A DNA stretch of 64,000 nt from G965279335 sp965279285 (lineage in GTDB: Bacteria; Pseudomonadota; Gammaproteobacteria; DSM-16500), in assembly GCA_965279285.1 (NCBI GenBank), contig OZ257148.1, forward strand, positions 310,001 through 374,000, given 5' to 3'. Numbering within the stretch: the stretch's first letter is position 1; every line of letters begins with the position of its first letter. The notes under the pieces were generated by a model. That model made no database searches and was not told where the DNA came from. It saw only the letters and a program-made list of their open reading frames with translations. A program made the position numbers and the translations under genes. This document shows, in pieces, positions 54,901-59,060 of this stretch.

Positions 54901-55761
54901 GTATGTCTGAAAAAAATTAGGAAATGACAGTTGTTGACGTTGACAATACTGTATAGATAAATAAGTGGTATCTGATTGAGAAATACTTGATAAATCATTG
55001 TTACCTGCAGCTGCATATTGATACTGATTGGTATATTGCGAGCCATCATCTAAAGAATAAATCGTTGTTGACTGTAAATAACTCTTAGAAAACGTAAACA
55101 AAGCTAGCTTGGATGTCTTTTTTGTAGCGGGATCATAATGACTAAAATCAACTTGATCACCATTATAGGCTAGATTATAACTTTTCCCATCCTCTAGATT
55201 CACTTGGTCTAACTGATTAGCTGAATTATAATGAAACCCAAGCTTATAACCATTTAAATTATAGTGCTCAATTAAATTATAATTTTTATCAAAAACTTCT
55301 GATATCTGCTGCCCAGGATGATACCAGACCCAGCAACCATCTGTTCTGTTCGTTATAAATGGCTGACCATTATTATAAATTGCTGCACAGTAAGCACGAT
55401 CGACTTGTTGAAATGGATAAATGATATGACTACCATCTTCTTCGAGCATCACTAATTGATTAGCATCGACGGAGATGATTTTACGAACTCCAATACGCCA
55501 TTTTTCTGTTGATGCCGCTTTTGAATTATAAATCCAGGCTAAGTTAAAAAAATCATTGCCAAAAGGTATCTTAAATACCCGATCACGGACAAATATATTT
55601 CCACTACTTATGTTCGCCACACAAAGTAACTCAGCGCTACCCAATGTACGGCCTGGCCATAGCTCTGTGTTGGCCTTACTAAAAGTAGTATCTAATATAC
55701 CCGTATTTCTGCCACTTACGATGTAAAATGGGAATTGTACGATGTCTTTTCTTGGGTGCAT
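39961..55761 (-). CDS. Giant Rhs/YD-repeat polymorphic toxin (5266 aa)
   Basis: Most of residues 1-4300 are YD repeats (motifs such as YDAFGRPLQITDAEQRVTYI and YDTLGRSLGTVQYSD) that in Rhs and TcC proteins form a hollow shell around the toxin. About residues 3330-3850 break the pattern with a beta-rich region. Residues about 4350-4917 are the conserved exit part: a LysM-like segment (GEGQTIADVMQND, AAMNGMNPDQKL) and a Gly/Ala-rich hydrophobic region (about 4690-4740). The last ~135 residues are the variable toxin (GRMDGVTLKLMNNGNIRLLA, NLYDVKKWNRV), type unknown. No signal peptide, PAAR or VgrG domain is visible. AGAG precedes the ATG by about seven bases. It follows tssFG, the protease and the LRR gene. 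Delivery by type VI secretion is inferred. Confidence 0.93.
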   Translation of the reverse strand: MHPRKDIVQFPFYIVSGRNTGILDTTFSKANTELWPGRTLGSAELLCVANISSGNIFVRDRVFKIPFGNDFFNLAWIYNSKAASTEKWRIGVRKIISVDANQLVMLEEDGSHIIYPFQQVDRAYCAAIYNNGQPFITNRTDGCWVWYHPGQQISEVFDKNYNLIEHYNLNGYKLGFHYNSANQLDQVNLEDGKSYNLAYNGDQVDFSHYDPATKKTSKLALFTFSKSYLQSTTIYSLDDGSQYTNQYQYAAAGNNDLSSISQSDTTYLSIQYCQRQQLSFPNFFQTYKHGKQADSAETTVQYDKPDPLNVRSKTKDFIYIGIGSIGRWFQLDKNGYVKNYYVDCDFTHPHVREMYNYVFSDVGQIEKITYPDQSSQTYTYSPGPKTLFSQIDRDNKKTIYYLSTGKKQRLPTVTATVLNSDITLYERYIYQRQEAVSPKLIFTAQLRFKVSPEGRVTEYCYDPLVPQMLLHIKRYAGAVYFENNNPPQMPYSLALIKEWAQAQALNTIKLTDVAVSAAGVPFSTRDYAVIDEKGKGVIDSRSGYHNVSRNLYGDIDVTIVARDVKKPLDGELKESRSFDGLSRFLQHKDAAGQVTQQVFADAKGSQIVKLPSGTVKTIFQNEAGVVNEVIQNFSDYSGNKVDLHVNTMRNFSHPCVEDTGSVSRYNNTLAAQSDVKDAVVISSKVAALPDNRGLIHWTVSAAGAIVQHDVDRINRFKKITAFNNKLNPESYYLGYPKFVPPALIESKHIKPDAANDRVAYEFYDSVGRIICSVDGENFLLEYVYDTLGRSLGTVQYSDKIDNTVLQGLQKDAITTLKNKTVDPTKDRFKQKFYDNDGLLIGEKNAAGYVTEYSYDAANNLKQKIIYFNSVDKKNPVNKYATLAATRPQPDRVNDIVNQYFFDGRGQKTSELDSAGFLTTFIYTSDGLLLTKTRYADKPVLDSKTGAPMLPSAASPNAKNNLILNYEYDKLCRETKCIDSRGRVEEKSYDTEGNIVIHTIRDIASQAVKGDYCRQVRKQYDGMNRVIAECNPLVSLSIIQIEQDQKLTPAEKASAIQLIWNNQAQHTAYDLLSNKIWQTDTLGNKTYYYYDADKNLRFVVDGTGAVTEKTYNSFNDVALSKKYYTRLSSDVKNKLTGGDEKLMPALTTSAQDIIESFEYDKRGSKTSKIDTDQNKTSYVFDAYAQLQQEIIPVDTMNSLTNNIEYDLRGNEVKKTTVGGNLQVSKLRIYSHPLNKLTLEVDDPNGLQSKRAYQYDTQGNLSSFYDNGAHTAYNQYDAFGRPLQITDAEQRVTYIAYDDSARTEARRFADDKPNIITSKNVFNEVVQQANGLNAMTQFNHDGMGNVTTTIFPIPQAQSQQVFDTENHLQSTISIAQLVNEFKRDANGNVVSLVEDKLGKQYQTTYQRDAFARVENQVDPLKIVTQSVYDHQDNEVSRLEDSVTLAKLTSQTFNKIKGKLSYAEGDVKVPNQYFKAINRDGINREIGAVIDPDTKYTKQLNLTTAQSLDNLNRVVSSIDENGNVTRSFYDKQNRLRFTVNPLGGVKETVYDLTGKVTQQRDYMTPVDTKQLSDQSTLADIVALAKRSLNDKASYFYYDYRGLECFRLDVLTMPDNTTSQVSVHQTNYDAALCAGSVIDYAAALSVTNIDQLSVAQIGQQLVKDSTNDRVLYFVRDAMGQVRFSLDSLGYVAESQFDLSGNCIAKTSYAVPVANPAAVALLPDNQVRANLTPDIKRDSTTWYTYDNFNRVRFTVNPEGLVNEVTYNYYGDQLSSCNYNQLLTVFSSYADLCNKLNSYTYDQTKDRLTAYTYDTLRRKKSITHPDGSLVQFSANIVGLNLTTADEELSITTYQYDAAKRCTADIAPSTTNLFNSSINPAVTAASIYEATGRLQTLIEAKGAPQARQYSYSYDACNYPTVCKLETVTAGLKDQKTPNLFNKKVYDALHQVVALQKKSAEWEFCLYNNAGQKTHKINQLGYVTEFTRNAFGEIKAKRQYATPMPIIMDGSANDARVKGIARSDLKLVQTSQDIVTLYEMNQRGCKVKESIVLPITRDQKLQDSVTVSSTEFQYDANKKCIYRAVNLSASVSNPRKSETYFIYDRAQQQTAKIHADNRLFISLRNSFGEINNKQAFYNPLSVKPQVTWTLQDAMSVNVLIPSSLDRQSSMIYDMNGRIVTTSKNAIRQLMVNTAAMNAKDVKQQPIFIIQDDAKNKTVVKAYQRNKRGDIVVTTRENNTQTYRWYDERASLVAITGIPRNYQGKSTYPLSVYQVDSLKQTTDQRSYNKGYTNPSLQLPKNMQIDNSDQLVTHAFDLQGRNFKTTLDPVGLSITQQKKFNANDKPIYEQDANNNFTFYYYDEIGRCRLTLFPDGSAIENTYDAYDNIHMTRHYAMSIVLPQNPEVLDYIQALALFKPSSNDQVSYHYYDAANRLRFKVALNQDDNNVLQGYVAEINYNGGTHPIQQTAYNAQIAINNVDSDTINTITLAVSKVANAKLDRSTWYIRDNAGRVRFKIDAQGRVIEQQYGFNHKECIVQTQYATPVINPAQYANYAVEDFVKVIKSAVNDRTHYKVYNESGKIIYTVSPNGNVTRYAYDAMLCEIGRTHFAKAIPAPQSYSALLVTLANIQPDPANDQTVVNQYDTAGNLINSYDEEGYSEAYTIDLFNNQDSKTNRNGQTAIKLFDKANRHYRSESAAFNYTVVSFDATKKQLIPTTTRGKFIEEKQLDGAGNEKVITLGKDTPDVRSVSLNYNFMKKMVSRLNTMQVDSGDTKKPDFINRPEITANIVTQMFYDAKQNLVAEQLESGNWKFYIYDARGFKRFEILQGSSNNQQQGLVVEFQNNAFGEVKTQISYATAISIDFASFKKIPVVAMQATDFKISLDANNDRTLHFEYSTTGKRTRIVKDQMLTVVNSQPQLAKAVRISDMKDEKTSLQTDNLNLVLLAPETVIQYNNFDEMFLVSNRIDQTLWLETRQWRDNNGELIAEMNQDGTPNRYIKDTFDRIQQKREHFNPLKSKPDMNATAAQIDAAITVDSADRTTYFSYNRRNDLLTETVLQVTVQQGALDAKNLPYMQNVVSDLKRSYDYTPTQKRYKVTNEAGNSSYDYFNELDINVAHTDAPRLLTANATALSIPLQQTWVDIHSKPAMTAQYANGTTSSNGMTFVAPVSDPINDVVQIIARNSCGLEIIRQDGAKNLFATTYALSSKPVRQWHMTTMYAANSFLTSQLDEKANSTSKSLKGSAIAPIKVTYTDEIRCLFDIFDRVAEKRTLRDANQHQTTLYQYNAFDENTAEDDGSNTWPLKRSFNQAGSRWRTNEDNGIPTLTIGDLSNRPIYKLQTPSAPSTFMQIAYADLKNTANLSDVEKTITLYSADTHTSTLTKPPLVQLPVSNNLPLQTCVSTINKNGSYQTILSWPAVHVTNVMPTVATAVDNMPRMTLQAEGGNKGPIAFDIVTQNGISSVDISLLPADIYNAVWSFTSLTGDYKAPSNIVYSFGQRLQCNTLSSTNSINVTVQPDQATGRVYLGGNVSNVKSVNLVIDGTQGSNMPVQQDAKTKQLYVDCSALSSGEYVFVPIDGNATAMQKTVPFTIYTSIPNKTLLTQTFNFTATLSVDSSNPQQIAIQLTAPSRFVQSVLNIVSYYTDDNKVEKTFTGVATYDSSSQQYIADVGNNIDTIEALTLVIPFTAKKQLIVYNNVLPSSNPPTKLHQALKKTLLVHENKPKIVASVLADKKGNAEHFECIHADAPAAEESFEHVTHHDVKESVSTNKSLLQDKKSSAQMTYVFPEQTILCIQDPINVITTPVDISFLDMSQDLQATQKQLINVGFDLQGFSYYNVTDMLPGYYPFNYVILPSSQPLINSNKSQFMLSGNGMVFANSVPLLKLAAEQAVSHKFTRDRWENIIAEVDSLGNKISRQFNFRNQEIKMIKPPVNSVLSPAILHGYNMTGAPIGVINAKGYTSIRVLNSADQELSSILPDGVHTRDTQWNLLSQPLRYDEPSGRYTMVTYNQANFILQTTMPHPANPAQAVKIIFEVNEMGHKISETNENNHTTQYGYDANAFLINEFNAAYSTKMQNDRNGQMLQRTYSNGWSQKWTRDFFGNALSQVDLGGARITYQLNGKNEIFKQQITGGQRTGSAKIVTQRENVVIQDWRGTYVTLPANVYTPQTFATPDQSLEFERKNGYLTKVTDNANQQYINFEYDTEGSITLLDVRSLDNTPLRRISSQFDSWRRIVHSFDTYLTVDFTYDLNDNIERMQSVFVNPDTQKTEFNDAKNIYDTADRQLIDGSFGMLMSYDTKTGLRTTQTVNGQSTNLTYKAGNLASTSGALTSTRIPDAMGNESSYDDSTMTRTVIGRDEKERVVSNQLIVKGKYTTVTQSNFAGNPTAQPAAEHIDYPTSLMRVSAQSNSADEKDQKEMLTATSINDDNQYNVVLFEKPQLSSMIVNRHAYYNTSAQSNNLYDANRNLCGIQNFNDSTSLANDPYQSALTILTSIWNGFPLARTTVPLNMANKKSTTARENLNFTTTQFHSLATYTINRDALASQIDGKLKPNFLQTNTSQGGKSVYVYDINNNSYVKTAVQSGQSAKQLTLSTVARAVSQSYPATSPDTLTIMGEGQTIADVMQNDSSSGFTADQVAAMNGMNPDQKLVQNMPVRMPQYISSSNRVGQATNFDIFTAALSAGFMPYVETRFKEERSNPFRELLNIVLVGAATFAGISLGIGPVLTAIFSDVLGGAFAAGISAGVGAAAGNALGQELAVDFGLQDKFRLKSAVEAGFLAGVGGGIRAAQFTPTQTVATLAAADAGMQVAEIRLGIRQKFNFNEVGSTIINATMNGLLISNPNQTWSEYVAQSLFKNTATVLASNALYGGSPDISNIAAQILGSSVVDVAARGINSVKDQMEVRRRAAMRPIFDPRAHDFDDQDFVVPVKAEAKSNRPISTTVRGRPQLNSPSVTARNTATMKRSALTLFSDTKINTSNNRSVGQSYLTSPERVAHYQDEIFNHSVLMESSNNSTTWTRVMGGLQAAGGLVEALGGIAFGVLTAETGIGALAGAAIYLQGIDNYQAGFRTAVSGAQQATNFENILQSYGVSDSTALMAEMGMGLLSANPSSLARVAINPERVVGSLLSSANIFAQTVTVNTVFVGDIGLFSQVVKGVNLDEKTVRFTELVSRGSKTDVRILLRSGELNLPIEQANKLLYTLGNGRMDGVTLKLMNNGNIRLLAERAGYSNGYQRMSFEVNQLGQTNKVVQTAFDDANKLVPQRPGEIKNNLYDVKKWNRVIY
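41016..42750. repeat. Long direct repeat, copy in the giant Rhs gene
   Basis: Partner of 32770-34495, 1735 bases, same orientation and almost identical. A third, shorter region of the linker family is at 37971-38296, matching about 32178-32500 of the orphan module rather than this copy. Confidence 0.9.
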
Positions 55762-55780
55762 AATGATTCTCTGTTATTAG

Positions 55781-55822
55781 GTAATTATTCAGTGACAAAT
55801 GAGCGCGCGAGTGAATAATTAC
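55781..55822. repeat. Hairpin between LRR gene and giant Rhs gene
   Basis: GTAATTATTCA (55781-55791) pairs with TGAATAATTAC (55812-55822) around a 20-base loop. The arms resemble the outer ends of family A repeats without the core, so it may be a worn copy. It lies in the 84-bp gap between two genes of the same strand and may attenuate transcription into rhs. Confidence 0.5.
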
Positions 55823-55845
55823 GTTATTAATTATTTGACGTTGGC

Positions 55846-58581
55846 TTACTTACTAAACGGATTAATAAAAGGTTCACCTTTGGCATCTCCGCTACCACTC
55901 TGACTATATTTTTTTACTTCACTGTTAGCATTTTCACTATGAGGAGACGCTGACTGTGAAAACAACCTATTGCGATTACAAGCCCCCACTTGATCTTTGA
56001 TATGATAAAAATCCAAAATAATTCTTATCAAATAAGTAAATGCTGCAATCGCAAATAAAAATCCTAAACCCGTATCTATAGCAGCTGTAGGCCGACTTAA
56101 TGAATTATTCGATAAAGTTGCATTATCTAGCTCTAATCCACCAAAATTTAAAGAGCTCACCGGTTGTAATTGTCTAAATAAAATATTAGTAGATTGACTC
56201 ATGCCGGTATTGCGCAAATTAAGGTAATTTAATCTCGGCGTTTTACTTTTAGAATGTGATAGCACCGTATCACCTTTGAAATCGTTACTTATTATTGGTG
56301 CATCCAGTGACAATGGATAGTCAGTAAGCACCGATGATATGCCCGTTAAACAAATGTCACCTAAATTATTATTTTCCATAGATAAACGATGAACACGACC
56401 ATCCAGTAAAACTTGCTGAGCTGAGCCAAGACATTGCTCAGTAAGCTGACATGAATCAAAGCTTAAACCACGAAACATTAAATTTTCACTAACTATGTAA
56501 TCAAGTGCCGCATCAGAAACTGACGTATATGACACGTCAATTTCAGCGTCTGTTTGATTGCGCATAACATCAAATAAATATTTTGCACCCGTCGAACTAA
56601 ATGGATTATTGCTTAAATTAATTTTCTTCAACGACGCCAAGTTTGTTATGGCCTGCTTAAAGCTCAACAATAAATCATCGGTAATTTTACAATTTGATAA
56701 ATTTAAATCGATCACCGTGTTTTGCACTATAAATAATGCTAACGCGATTATCGCATTACTCGAAAATGGAATAAATGACAAGTTGAGCGTGCGTGTCTTC
56801 AAATCAAATAAACTGTTAAACAAAACAATTAATGAATTTTCACCTACTTGAGTGTTCGATAAATCAAGACTAGATAAAGAGTCTGGAAATGCCACATTAG
56901 CTTGAAATGAAAGATCCGTCATTGCGTTATTTGCTAAATTCAACGACTGCAAGAGGCTCACGGCAAAACCATTACTTAAAGTGAAAAACCCATCATCGTC
57001 GATTAATGCACTTTGTGCGACAAACTCACGCAAAGTCGTATTACTAAAAAGTGGTAATAAATTACCTGCGGTTTCAGAGCTTATTTCCATTGCTGACAAA
57101 TCCAACGATTCAAGTGGCAACACTTGCAAGCTTGCTGCTGTACGGGTGAAATTATTGCCGCTGATTGGATTTCCGGCTAAATTAAATCTTTTTAATGCGA
57201 AATTTGCTGAAAAATTTCCATATAGCTCCGTAATTAAATTATAAGCAACGTTTAATGAAGTCCAATTTTTTGCACCATCACTTTGCATAAGTCTTTGTAT
57301 ATGATCAGCCGTAAGCGCTTGATACTGCAATTCAAGCTCTTGGATTGCTGAATTATCGCCTATTGCATCCATTAAAGACACGAGCAGCTCACCAGCGTTG
57401 AGCTGATTAAACACCAATTTAGTCATATTTTTATTGCGTATAAATGCACTTAAACTAGCAATCAACAAAGTATCAATATAATTGATAGGTAAATTTGCAG
57501 AAAAATTAGCGTATTTTAATCCTCGCGGACTCGCTAAATTAACATTTTCAAAAAAGCTGACGAGCTGTGTTAACCGCCAATTTAACCAACTTGTTTGTGC
57601 TAAATCTAACTGTGTTATTGCAGAAGATTTTCCTATTTGTTTTAATCCAGCATTAATCGTATCTGCATTTTGCGTTATTGATAAAAGCGCGGAAAAACAG
57701 GTATCACCATTATTTAACGCGGCCAAACTGGGAGCAGTACTCCAGCTTCCACATAATGTACAAACATAATCGGCTAAATAATTAAGATAAATAAAATCTC
57801 GATCGGAACATTGAGTGTAGTTATTGCGATGGCGAGTTAAATCAACTATTTTTCCCATTAAATACTCTAGCAATCGAATAGCTGCATAATGCCTGTATAA
57901 ATTAAAACCCAAATTTAATGCTTTTTTTAAATGACTTGTTTGATTAGCTTGTGTAGCTGCAGGAGCGGGTGTGTTTGATTTTTTCGTCTTGTACTCGTCA
58001 TATATACTTATCACCTCAAATGCACTATATGCCGCCCCCGCAATGGCTGTAGGATACCAATAACCCGCCTCATCCATGGATACCGTCGCAAGACCTGATG
58101 AAATTAAAAATGGATTCATTGCTAAGTTTTTGCTGCGAAAAAAATTCGACAAATCTTTTCCTAAAAATAAATCTCCCCCATCATAACCAAAAAGAGTCTG
58201 TGGCGAGTTACGGCGAGTATTTTCATCAATCATTAAACACACAAATAATGATAATGGCCATAAATAAGGTCCATAAGCTGGGGTCAGCAATTTAAGCTGT
58301 TCTAAAAAAATTTCAGAACGAGATTTTTGCTGTGACGGGATCGTTGCTAATGTTGCTGGGCTACTTGTTATTTCTAATGCTACAGCAGTGCTTGGAGATA
58401 CTGTGCTTGAAGATTCAGCATCTGTAGACTTAGCATCTACAGATTTAGCACCTACAGCTTCATCATTCGCTAATGATTCCTGATATGGATAATTAGATGG
58501 CACCTCTTCATCATCTCGCACGCCTGATACATCTGATACCTGTTCTTTGCCATCTGTTATTGAATCATTACGATTATCCAT
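55846..58581 (-). CDS. Leucine-rich-repeat membrane protein, candidate effector
   Basis: A 911-aa protein. The N-terminal 90 residues are acidic and Ser/Ala-rich with repeats such as AKSVDAKSTDAESS. A hydrophobic segment stands near residues 105-122. Ribonuclease-inhibitor-like leucine-rich repeats cover about 330-800, with units such as LKRFNLAGNPISGNNF, LQSLNLANNAMTDLSF and LKKINLSNNPFSSTGA. A C-terminal membrane span (GFLFAIAAFTYLIRIILDF, about 840-858) is followed by a polar tail. LRRs of this kind mediate protein binding and are common in host-directed proteins of intracellular bacteria. AAGGAG just before the ATG is the ribosome-binding site. It lies between the protease and rhs genes, same strand. 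Function is unknown. Confidence 0.8.
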   Translation of the reverse strand: MDNRNDSITDGKEQVSDVSGVRDDEEVPSNYPYQESLANDEAVGAKSVDAKSTDAESSSTVSPSTAVALEITSSPATLATIPSQQKSRSEIFLEQLKLLTPAYGPYLWPLSLFVCLMIDENTRRNSPQTLFGYDGGDLFLGKDLSNFFRSKNLAMNPFLISSGLATVSMDEAGYWYPTAIAGAAYSAFEVISIYDEYKTKKSNTPAPAATQANQTSHLKKALNLGFNLYRHYAAIRLLEYLMGKIVDLTRHRNNYTQCSDRDFIYLNYLADYVCTLCGSWSTAPSLAALNNGDTCFSALLSITQNADTINAGLKQIGKSSAITQLDLAQTSWLNWRLTQLVSFFENVNLASPRGLKYANFSANLPINYIDTLLIASLSAFIRNKNMTKLVFNQLNAGELLVSLMDAIGDNSAIQELELQYQALTADHIQRLMQSDGAKNWTSLNVAYNLITELYGNFSANFALKRFNLAGNPISGNNFTRTAASLQVLPLESLDLSAMEISSETAGNLLPLFSNTTLREFVAQSALIDDDGFFTLSNGFAVSLLQSLNLANNAMTDLSFQANVAFPDSLSSLDLSNTQVGENSLIVLFNSLFDLKTRTLNLSFIPFSSNAIIALALFIVQNTVIDLNLSNCKITDDLLLSFKQAITNLASLKKINLSNNPFSSTGAKYLFDVMRNQTDAEIDVSYTSVSDAALDYIVSENLMFRGLSFDSCQLTEQCLGSAQQVLLDGRVHRLSMENNNLGDICLTGISSVLTDYPLSLDAPIISNDFKGDTVLSHSKSKTPRLNYLNLRNTGMSQSTNILFRQLQPVSSLNFGGLELDNATLSNNSLSRPTAAIDTGLGFLFAIAAFTYLIRIILDFYHIKDQVGACNRNRLFSQSASPHSENANSEVKKYSQSGSGDAKGEPFINPFSK

Positions 58582-59060
58582 TAACTCTCCTTGACACAGT
58601 AAAAAAACTTAATGCAAATATACCTAATAAAATATTTACCTTAAAATGAATTCTTAAAATACTCGTTAAAACACTGTAATAAAAGCACTAAAATTAAGGA
58701 AAATTAGACACTTTAATGTCGAGCTGATGGAACGCTAATATAATGTCATAACTTGTGAAATCAGCACTTCTTCAAGGACAACAGCAAGACGCTAGTGTAG
58801 AGCAAAAAATGGTTTATTTGTTAGTTTGCGAATAATTTTCAAGCGGAAAGGGTTATTACTATTACCTATAATTAATAACGAATAAAAAAATATTATCTAT
58901 AAATCATGCAGCTATATTAACTCACATACAGCATCATTAAATTAATTGCATTTACAAAGAGACAATCTCTTACAATAATTATGGTGAATGTCTGCTGTAT
59001 ATTATGGCGCATTCTACTCATTTTAATTAATGAAGCTGTAATTTTACAAAAATTTTTACA
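58582..59060. other. Intergenic region, 479 bp
   Basis: AT-rich DNA between the protease gene end and the LRR gene start, both on minus. It should hold the promoter of the LRR gene, but I cannot point to a convincing -35/-10 pair. No repeat core or open frame of note was seen. Confidence 0.5.
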
